A stretch of 30,555 nucleotides of DNA from Pinguiococcus pyrenoidosus (Eukaryota > Sar > Pinguiophyceae > Pinguiochrysidales > Pinguiochrysidaceae): positions 1 through 30,555 of the forward strand of contig JAAMXY010000742.1 of the NCBI GenBank assembly GCA_019677205.1, in the 5' to 3' direction. Positions 1 through 7,744 of this stretch are shown here, one piece after another. Below the pieces are notes generated by a model. That model made no database searches and was not told the origin of the DNA. It worked only from the letters and a program-made list of their open reading frames with translations. Position 1 is the stretch's first letter; the number at the start of each line of letters is the position of its first letter. The translations under genes were made by a program, and so were the position numbers.

Positions 1-690
1 AAAAAAAAAAAAAAAAAAACAAAAAAGCAAAACCCTTGAGACCTTCTGTATTAATTAATATTCATACGTAGCTGCTACTGTCATAAACTGAAAGACAAAA
101 AAGGATCCAGCCAAACCGCGATGACCAGTGCGTGCTGTCACGTCTATGCACGTCTATGCTTGGCTGGCTGACTAGCTACTTGACTTCTTCCAGCCACGAG
201 CCAGGCAGGCGGCGCGGCGGCGCTGAGGGCTCAGGGGTGAGGGCCGAGGCCGGCCGGGCGTCAACACAGCAAATCAGCACGAGACATGTCGACAAGCAAG
301 TCCAGTTTGAAGCCGCACTAGACGATGTCCGGGTGTTCCGATGATGCGTCGCGCCAAGCCATATCAAATTCCGAATTCCCACGATTTGTTGATGTCGCAA
401 CCATAATCCAATCAAAATCCAAATCTAAATCCAAATCTAAATCCAAATCTTAATCCAAATCCAATTCAGAATTAGGAATTAAGAAGTAGGCCTCGCTGTA
501 CACATTACACTACGGTATTTACGCAGTACCCAATGTTCTTTGCATCCTTCCTTGCAGGATCAGCTGATATTGAGCGGAGAAGGGACGCACACCTTGTTCT
601 GTCTCGACCCGCCCTCTCCTCTCCCCCCCAAATGCGCAGTCCCCTGGCACGGCGCTTCACTTCCACTTCCACTTCCGCTTCCACTTGAGA
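1..690. promoter_or_regulatory. Upstream region of the FN3K-like gene, no gene seen
   Basis: No convincing coding frame. It opens with a poly-A run (1-34, nearly pure A) and an AT-rich stretch. From 415 to 462 it carries eight hexamers alternating AAATCC and AAATCT (one reads TAATCC). Just before the FN3K start, 656-685, is a pyrimidine-rich CTTCCA-type hexamer run, probably 5' UTR. The short frames here are low-complexity or overlap each other and none resembles a known protein. Confidence 0.5.
415..462. repeat. Hexamer tandem repeat AAATCC/AAATCT
   Basis: Eight consecutive hexamers in which AAATCC and AAATCT alternate for three 12-bp units, followed by TAATCC and AAATCC. It is a simple-sequence repeat in the upstream region of the first gene. 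It is not a TTTAGGG- or TTAGGG-type telomere array, because the G/C pair sits in a different register and the array is only 48 nt long. Confidence 0.8.
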
Positions 691-2081
691 ATGTTCCTCT
701 GCGCCGTGGGCCTGCTTGGCATTCTCGTGGCGAGGGCCCAGGCGCTCAGGATGAGCATTGGCGCCCGCGGAGACTTTGTCTCGGCTCTGTCCGCGGCCAT
801 TTCCGAAGCGGAGCAGATCCCCAGGGAGGCCATCCAACTGTCCGCCGGCCGCGCGGGCTTCGGTGGTGGAGGCGGCGCTTCCGTGGGCACCTACAAGGAC
901 GAGGCCCGCGGCGTCCGCTACTTCGTGAAGAGCGGCGGCCTGAACTCCTTCGAGATGCTGCGGGCGGAGTACAGCGGCTTGAAGGACCTGGAGGCCTCCG
1001 GCGGCATCCGCGTGCCTCGGCCCATTGCCTATGGCACCAGCGACAACAACGCCTTTGCCATCTTCGAGCATCTGGAGTTCTGCGGTGGCGGAGACGGCCG
1101 GGAAATGGGCCGATTGCTGGCTGAGACGCATCGCTACACCTCGGAAGACAACCGCTACGGCTGGCACATGGACAACACCATCGGTGCGACCCCGCAGCCG
1201 AATGGCTGGCTGGATAGCTGGGCGGACTTTTGGGTAGGACGCTCTCGTTGGGATCGTGTCTATCTGTCTTTCTTTCTTTCTTCTTGCTTGTTCTTCTTGC
1301 TTGTTCTTCTTTTTGCTTGTTCTGTTTTTGCTTGTTCTTTTTGTTTGTTGCTCTCTTTGATACATCCTCGGAGACGCGGCTTTGCTGACGGGTTTGAGGG
1401 AAGACAGATCGAGCGGCGGCTCAAGCACATGCTGCGACTGGCCGGATCTGCCAGTGTCGGAGATGAGGATGGTGAGGCCACGCCCTTTGGGCTCTAGCGG
1501 CAAACCACGACAGCAGCTAAGCCGTCGTTGTCTTCGCTGCCCGGGAAGCCCTGATCGAGAAGACCAGGGAGCTACTGAACGACCATGAGCCCGAGCCGTC
1601 GATTCTCCATGGAGATCTCTGGGGAGGAAATGCAGGATACGTCAAGGCTGAAGACGGGGTAGACCCCGTCATCTACGATCCGGCAACCTACTTTGGTGCG
1701 TGACGGGGCCACCGCGCGTCGCCAAGCTTGGGAGAGATCCCCCAGCTTACACGCCTTTCCTCTCTTCTCCTTTTCTTTCTAGGGGACCGCGAGACGGACA
1801 TCGCGATGACGTATCTTTTCGGCGGGTTCGGCTCAAGGTGCGTGATCTCAGCCATCCGAGAACAGAGGGAGTTTGCACGGTCCTATGCTCCAACCTCTGA
1901 CCGACGACAATTTCTCGCCAGCTTTTATCAAGGCTACGAGGAGACTTGGCCTCTCCCAGAGGGGCATGAGAAGCGACGTGTGATCTACAATCTGTATCAC
2001 ATCCTGAACCACTATGTCCTCTTCGGAGGCGGCTACATGCAGCAGGCCAGGGGAATGGCATCACAGATCATGAAGATGTAG
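691..2081 (+). CDS. FN3K: Fructosamine-3-kinase family protein with N-terminal signal peptide (5 exons)
   Basis: Protein-repair kinase family: phosphorylates the C3 hydroxyl of fructosamines (or ribulosamines) on glycated lysines, which destabilises them and deglycates the protein. Exons fitted by splice signals and frame: 691-1233, 1399-1471, 1522-1695, 1783-1837, 1922-2081, giving 334 aa. Visible family marks: the YFVKSG ATP-lysine region, the catalytic loop HGDLWGGN (about residues 235-242), the metal-binding DPATYFGDRETD segment, and LFGGF followed by SSFYQGYEETWPL once the last intron is removed. I start at ATG 691; the TTG two codons earlier is not needed. The first 18 residues are hydrophobic and end ARAQA, which looks like a signal peptide. 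Most FN3Ks are cytosolic, but plant ones can be plastid-targeted, so plastid targeting is an inference. It is convergent with the next gene. Confidence 0.9.
1262..1360 (+). repeat. T-rich CTTG/TTCT low-complexity run in FN3K intron 1
   Basis: Degenerate repeats of TTCTTGCTTG type fill most of intron 1 (1234-1398). The intron is 165 nt, a multiple of three, and has no in-frame stop, so the exon frame reads straight through it. Confidence 0.7.
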
Positions 2082-2452
2082 CCCAAGCACTCTGGAACAA
2101 GATCGGCAGCTTCTCCACCACCTCCACCACCTCGTGCGGATGACAGCGCTTGCTGCTCGGAGAGACGGTCGCATCAACCCTGCGAGTCAAGTGGGAATGT
2201 CTGTCGTTCCTTGGACCTGAGCTCCGGAGCTCCGGAGCTCCAGGATGCTACTGTACTAACTAATTCACGATCATCTTCTATTTTCTCGAGCGGGTGCTCC
2301 AAAGTTATCCGGGACGAGACAACACGGGACGGTCTGGTCAATGCGGCGAGAAGCAAACCTCCGAAGCCGCGCGTTTCTTGTTCGATGGCCACGAGGCTCT
2401 CGGGGTCGCCGAGGCGGCCGGGGCCGCTTGCTGACACGGTCTGCGCTTCTGG
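2082..2452. other. Convergent 3' intergenic region, FN3K / NAPE-PLD
   Basis: 371 nt between two stop codons facing each other. It must hold both 3' ends. The only structured element I see is the 22-bp palindrome at 2219-2240, listed separately. No gene. Confidence 0.6.
2219..2240. repeat. Perfect 22-bp palindrome in a convergent 3' region
   Basis: Self-overlapping copies of GAGCTCCG give a perfect inverted repeat of 22 nt (starts and ends GAGCTC). It could fold into a hairpin in either transcript, as both genes end here. A role in 3' end formation is only a possibility. Confidence 0.7.
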
Positions 2453-4353
2453 CTAGGGCAGCCGGTCCAAGTCGATGACCCCGGCGGATGCCTCCGGCCA
2501 GGACGGCCCTTCGGTCTCCTCGTCGGCAGGCTTCACCCGCACAAATCCGCCAGCTTGTAGCGCAATGAAAGGACTCGCCACGGCGGTTTGCGTGGACGCG
2601 AGCGCCTCTCTGAGCTCATACAGCGGATCCAGCGGTCTGTCCTTCGCCAGCGGCCACGTGCCCCAGTGGATGCCAAAGCTCACCAAGGACTTGAGCTCCT
2701 CGTGGATGAGCAAGGACTCCATCGGGTCCACGTGCTGCGCCTTCATGAACCACTTCGGCGCGTAGGCGCCCAAGGGCAGCGCGCTGACGTCAAATGGGCC
2801 GAACAGCTCGCCGATCTGGCGGAAGACCGGGCAATAGCCGGTGTCGCCCGCGAAGAAGAATCGCCCGCCTCGCTGCTGCCGCGCCGGCTTGTCTTGCTGA
2901 TGGCTACGCTGCTGGGCTGCGCTGGGTTTGGCGCCTTCGACGACAAACCCACCCCACAGGCTCTGATTCCTGTCGAAGAAGCTTCGCGCAGACCAGTGCT
3001 GCGCTGGTGTGAAGACCACCCGGGCTCCGGCGGTACCCTGCGACTCCCCGACCCTTCCGTACACGGCCTCCGGTGCCATCCCACCCTTCCGCCCCGTGAT
3101 CCTTGAGCCGACTCTCTTCAACACCACCTGCTCCCACCAGTTGAGCTCGACGATTCTATCCGCGGCGACGCCCATCTCCTCCAGAGTTGAGCCAACTCCT
3201 GTCGGGACGATGAAGAGCGGTGCTGACCCTTCCGGATGAGCGCGCAGGATCTGCGCGATGGTTCTTGGGCAGAGGTGGTCAAAATGATTGTGGCTAATGA
3301 GCACCACGTCGATGTCGAATGGCACCTCCTCCGCTTGGAATGGAGCGGGCACGTAGCGCTTAGGTCCGGCCTGGAGAGGGCTGCAGCTCTCTCCGAAGAC
3401 CGGATCCGTCAGCAAGGTTATCCCATCCATCAGCAGCAGGACCGACGCATGCCCGGCCCAGAGCGCCGTGACTTCGTGGCAGCTCGCGGTCGCCCTCGCG
3501 CGCAGCACCTCATCCCAGTCCACGCTTACCCCCGGCAGCAGCAGCTGCTTCTCTGCCGGCGTCACCGCTTCGTGGAGCCGCGGCAGCCCCCCTTCCATCG
3601 CCATGACGAGAGAATCCCAAGGCCCTCGATCGCAGCAGTACGGATCCCACGCGTTCACGTAGCGGCCGCGCCAGAAGCAAGCTTTGGGGAGGCCGTTCTC
3701 ATAAAATCGCTCCGATCTGGGCGGCGCCGGCGCGTGGAACAGCTCCCGCAGCTTCGCCCAGCCCCGGCTGGTCGCCGCAGTGTCGACGTCCATCCCAAGT
3801 CGCAGCTGTTTGGCGGCGCGCTCCAGCTCTCGGGCCCTCTGCTGCGCAGCATACAGTCGATGTCTGGCCAACAGAGACTCCTCCATGTGTCGCATGGCTT
3901 CTCCATACGTCCTCGCAATCACTCGCGGAGTCCTGCACAGACAGACAGAGAGATAGAGAGAGACAAAGAGAGAGAGAGACAAGAGAGAAAGACGTGCTCA
4001 GGAGATTTCCGCAGCTGCGAAGGAGCGCCGAGGGGCCGAGTCCGACTACTCCACAGAAACTGCAGACGTGCTCTATTGCACAGCGTTGGAACGTGTCCGC
4101 GGTGCGCCAACTTCGGCGCGGACAGCTCTTGGACCGTGCGGCCCTCGCTACTCCCGCTGTCCACAGCCCGGGGAACGCACCTTGCGAGCGCGGAGGCGCC
4201 GGCCACCTCCGCAAACGCTCTGGAGCTCTTGCGCACGGCTCGGAGCCGCGAGGCGCAGCGCTTGGCGGCCGCCGCGCGCCGAGACATGCTGTCTTCAGCG
4301 CGGAGAGGCGGGGGACGGGCGAACGCGGGAAAGAGGGCGGGACGCCGCGCCAT
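2453..4353 (-). CDS. NAPEPLD: NAPE-hydrolysing phospholipase D (metallo-beta-lactamase fold, 2 exons)
   Basis: Hydrolyses N-acyl-phosphatidylethanolamines to N-acylethanolamines and phosphatidic acid; membrane-associated zinc enzyme. Exons on the minus strand: 4353-4181 and 3932-2453, joined in phase 2, giving about 550 aa. All zinc-site signatures are present in order: HNHFDH (about residues 272-277), the PAQHW histidine, the GDTGY aspartate and the GIHWGT histidine. The family blocks LTDPVFGE, ELNWWE, LWGGFVVEG and LPLGAYAPKWFMK also match. A Gln/Arg-rich insert precedes the GDTGY block. The start is uncertain: ATG 4353 is chosen, ATG 4287 and ATG 4413 are in the same frame. The N-terminus is rich in Ala and Arg and poor in acids, which would suit a mitochondrial or plastid presequence. 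It shares a 376-nt divergent promoter region with the RNF10-type gene. Confidence 0.92.
3938..3990. repeat. GACA/GAGA microsatellite in the NAPE-PLD intron
   Basis: Imperfect ACAG then AGAG repeats. On the coding (minus) strand this is a TCTG/TCTC polypyrimidine tract directly before the TGTGCAG acceptor of the single intron (4180-3933), so it doubles as the acceptor tract. Confidence 0.75.
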
Positions 4354-4729
4354 CTGGACAGAGACGAAAGCGGCGGGTTCCGTGACAGGCGGAAACGTCT
4401 TCCTACCGACCAACTACCTAGGAGGTTCAAGTACCTAGGTAGGCGAATCTTGTACCTACGCCCGTATATGGAGTACCATTCGACGGCTAAAGTACCCGTG
4501 CGCATCGATTCTGTGGCCACTCCTGCGGCCTTGCTTGGCCCCTTTTCGCGCCCGACTGCCGCGTTTGGTGCGCATCTCGAGTGCTGCGCTCTCGCAGAAG
4601 TCGCGGAGGCCTCAGGGCTCCAAGGCGGAGGCCCTCTGCGCGTTCGACGCGCCTCCGAAAGCCGTGCGGCGACGGAGAAGGACGGAGACGGCGCGCGCGA
4701 GGCGCCACGACAGCCCTCCGCCCGCATCC
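4354..4729. promoter_or_regulatory. Divergent promoter, NAPE-PLD / RNF10-type gene
   Basis: 376 nt between two start codons pointing away from each other. A cluster around 4416-4495 holds two ACCTAGG cores (4416-4422 and 4433-4440, the second a full ACCTAGGT palindrome) and four GTACC words. A GTATATGG word near 4463 is TATA-like. These are visible words; any regulatory role is inference. Open frames here are GC-rich shadows without family similarity. Confidence 0.4.
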
Positions 4730-6805
4730 ATGTCTGGCCATGGGCGCGGGAAGGCGTCTCCGAGGACGAGAGGCCGCCGACGAGGCGAGAGAAGCGACGC
4801 GGCCGAGCTCTTCAACTTCCACTACCCGTCCGAGGGCCAGCGACGCAGTCAGCCTTCGGAGCGGAAGAGCCGCCGACGCCGCCCGCGCGCCACCAGTGGC
4901 GAATTCGCGTCGAGAGAGGACTTCGTGAGCGCCACGTGCCGCTTCGAGGTGAATCTGGCGGCGCAGGTGGGCAACTCGGCGCTGCCCATCGCGGCGGCGG
5001 AGTCCGCGCGCTGGACGGAAGATCCGGACGTGCCGCTGGAATGGGGGAAAGTGGCGCAGGTGCGGATGCCGTTGGATGAAGGCGAGCTGCTGAGCTGCCC
5101 TGTCTGCCTGGACGTCGCGGAGTGCCCACGGGTCACGCGGTGCGGCCACGTGTTCTGCCTCGTGTGCATCTTGCGGTGCATGGGGCCGCCGCAGCAAGGG
5201 CTGCGCGTCTCGCGGAATGGGAGCTGCCGCTGCCCCATCTGCTTCAAGTCGGTGGAGCAGCGGGATCTCCGCCTGGCCAAGCCTCTGGTGATCCCGACGC
5301 TGAGACCGAAGGACAGAGTCCACTTCACCCTGCTCACCCGAGCGGCGGACAGCCTGGTTCCAAGGCTGCAATACCGCGCGGAACCGGCGGAGGACGGCGG
5401 GTTCCGCACCCCCGATGCCGCGGACGCGAAATTCCAGCGCATCCTGCGCGTGCGCTTCGAAGAGGTCTATGAGAGACTCTGTCTGGAAGCCGCGCAGCTG
5501 CGTGAAAGCTACGACTCTTGCTTGGGCTTCCGAGACCTGCACAGCGCCCCGTACTATGCCTACGCCCTCGCTCTTCACAACGACCTGCTGGCGAATTGGA
5601 CGGTACCGGAGGACCCTCGAGTGCCTGGAGGGCGGGACGTGACGAAGGCCACGTCCGTGCCACGCCACAAGCCTTTTTCATTCTACCAGCACTCGTCGGG
5701 TGCCCACGTGTTCTTGCATCCGCTGTGTCTTCGCTGCCTCGTGGAGCACACGGAGCGGCAGCTTGGGATTGGAGTGCAGGAGGATCAGCCTCTGGAGAGC
5801 AGTCGTGACTACGGCGGTGCGCAGGCCCCTCATCCTGTCAGCGGGACCGGAGAGGAACTTCCGTTGGGTGGGCGTGCTTTACCGGCCGACGAGGGTCAAG
5901 CAAGGGGCGACCCGCCCATGGCCCAGGAAGGACGCGACCTTGGAGGTCAGCAGGTAGCGCCCTCGGCACAGACGAGTGGAAAGAGGGGCCGTCAGCTCCT
6001 CGGGTCCGAGCTGCCGGCCGTGTTGTCCACCGCGAAGGTGGTCGAGGTGGAGCAGCTGCGCCTGACCGAGGAGCTGCGGAAGCGACATCCTTTTCTGAGA
6101 CACCTTCCCAAGCTGAGTGACGTTACATTCGTAGAGATCGACTTGGCGCCGTTGGTGAGCGCTGAGGTACTGAAGCAGTTCTCGTCTGAGTTGAAGAAGC
6201 GCAGTAAGAGGCGCGCCCGGGCAGCTCAGGCGCTCCAGAGGCAGGAACAGGAGGAGAGGCGGCGGGAGGAGGAGAAGAGGCAGCAGCAGGAAGAGTATCT
6301 GCGACAGATCGAAGCCTTTCGGCGCGGACCGACCGTCTCAGAGGCGGTCGACAGGACAAGACCAGCGCCGCCTCTCGATGCTTTGCAACCGAGCGCGGAA
6401 CCTCCTACGCCGACAGCTGAACCTCTGCTGCTGGGACAACCGGTAGTGGATGTCGAAGACAAGTCTGAACCTGGGCGAGCGAATCCCAGCAGCGCAGGGA
6501 ACGAGGGAGAAGGGGACTCGAGCGAGGCGAAGCGCCCCGGGGTCAATTGGTCACACGTGGCAAAGCATGGGAACAGCGTCGACATCAAAGCCGCCGAAGC
6601 CTTTCCAAGCTTGGGAGCCGCCCGAGGCTCGCCGATGCAGCCTAGGGCTTCTGGAGCCGGGTGGGGCAAGCCATCGCGCGGTTCGAATGTGGGGAAGGAA
6701 GCAGACATGAGTCTCGTTGTAGGCAAAGGGCCTCGGAGGAAGAAGAAGGGCGGCAGAGCCCAGCCGGAGATGCTGTTCACGAACGGCGGGGGACGTCGGT
6801 ACTGA
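4730..6805 (+). CDS. RNF10: RNF10/Mag2-type RING finger E3 ubiquitin ligase
   Basis: Intronless, 691 aa from ATG 4730; the frame stays open upstream to 4535 but only with a TTG. RNF10 and yeast Mag2 ubiquitinate 40S ribosomal proteins on stalled ribosomes. N-terminal part has the LFNFHYPSE block typical of the family. A C3HC4 RING starts near residue 123: CPVC, then CGHVFC, CILRC and CPIC. Further family blocks are PFSFYQHSSG with FLHPLCLRCLV, then KRHPFLRHLPKLSDVTFVEIDL, followed by a Lys/Arg/Glu-rich helix. Compared with animal RNF10 there is an insert of about 80 residues of low-complexity character (5780-6010) between the last two blocks. The C-terminus has a WSHVAKHG...AFPSLG segment and a basic tail. 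The 3' end converges on the p101-like gene with 165 nt between stops. Confidence 0.88.
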   Translation: MSGHGRGKASPRTRGRRRGERSDAAELFNFHYPSEGQRRSQPSERKSRRRRPRATSGEFASREDFVSATCRFEVNLAAQVGNSALPIAAAESARWTEDPDVPLEWGKVAQVRMPLDEGELLSCPVCLDVAECPRVTRCGHVFCLVCILRCMGPPQQGLRVSRNGSCRCPICFKSVEQRDLRLAKPLVIPTLRPKDRVHFTLLTRAADSLVPRLQYRAEPAEDGGFRTPDAADAKFQRILRVRFEEVYERLCLEAAQLRESYDSCLGFRDLHSAPYYAYALALHNDLLANWTVPEDPRVPGGRDVTKATSVPRHKPFSFYQHSSGAHVFLHPLCLRCLVEHTERQLGIGVQEDQPLESSRDYGGAQAPHPVSGTGEELPLGGRALPADEGQARGDPPMAQEGRDLGGQQVAPSAQTSGKRGRQLLGSELPAVLSTAKVVEVEQLRLTEELRKRHPFLRHLPKLSDVTFVEIDLAPLVSAEVLKQFSSELKKRSKRRARAAQALQRQEQEERRREEEKRQQQEEYLRQIEAFRRGPTVSEAVDRTRPAPPLDALQPSAEPPTPTAEPLLLGQPVVDVEDKSEPGRANPSSAGNEGEGDSSEAKRPGVNWSHVAKHGNSVDIKAAEAFPSLGAARGSPMQPRASGAGWGKPSRGSNVGKEADMSLVVGKGPRRKKKGGRAQPEMLFTNGGGRRY

Positions 6806-6970
6806 GGAGCGATCACGGAATCTAATGACGCACGTTGCGTTGATCGTACTCCATGCATGCACAGGACGACTTGTAGACGGGTTGGTTCTGCTGCTTCTCT
6901 CCTTTGTCCATACGCTTCTGGTGACTGTCTGCTGTCTGGGACGCTACCTACCTCAAGCTTGGCTACGAGC

Positions 6971-7711
6971 TCACAAGTTCTCTTGCATCGGGAAGAAGCT
7001 CATCACGTTGATGCTCTTCAGCGATTGGCTGCATGCGAGCTGGACTCTCCTAAAGGGCCCTCGGACGGAGCCGTCGATGAGAATCTTGAACTCGTGGCCC
7101 GGGTTGGCCGTCACCGTGACATGCTTGACATGTCTGGGCTCGCCGTGGTAGGAGGGATCCCTGAGATAGTTCATGAAGGCCTCGACCTGCTTGTCCTTCA
7201 GGCCGCGTCGGTTCTGCATCTCGATGAACGGGCTCGCCACCGGGCGGCACGTCAGAACGAGCCAGCGATTCATGGGCGTGCTTCTGTCGTCCGTCGCCTC
7301 GGGCTCGGCCGGCTGGAGTGCCGACGGCCCGCACCTCTTCATTGTGTTTGTTACAAGTAGCGTAGCATACCAGAACACCTCTGACTGATACACTCTCTCT
7401 CCCTCCCCCGCTTGCTCGGAGTTGCGGTTGGTCGTGCCCGTGGGACTGGGGTCGCCCAGCGCCGCGTAGCTCACCGACAGGTTGTATGAATATCTATGCC
7501 CCGTGAAGGACGGGTCCCTCAGCGCCTCCTCCAGGCCGCAGCCATCGTCGAAGGACGGCCTCACCCCCGTCGAGTCGGTTTTCATCTCGTGGTGCGCCGC
7601 GACCTCAGCGAGGAGCCCAATCTCCACGCTGCACACAAATGGAATTATCGCGTCGGGCGGTCGGCCTTCCTCGAAGATATAGGCCTCGTCGTCGTCCTCG
7701 TCGCTGTAGTT

Positions 7712-7744
<33 letters not shown>

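Noticed and set aside
415-462. Possible internal telomere repeat
   Set aside because: The hexamer is AAATCC/AAATCT, not a known telomere unit, and is too short.
4420-4442. GGTTCAAGT word resembling a tRNA T-loop
   Set aside because: Flanking bases do not form a T-stem, and no acceptor or anticodon stem can be built around it.
3236-5079. Long plus- and minus-strand frames around NAPE-PLD exon 1 and the RNF10 promoter
   Set aside because: GC-rich codon bias shadows; they lack conserved motifs and overlap well-supported genes or introns.
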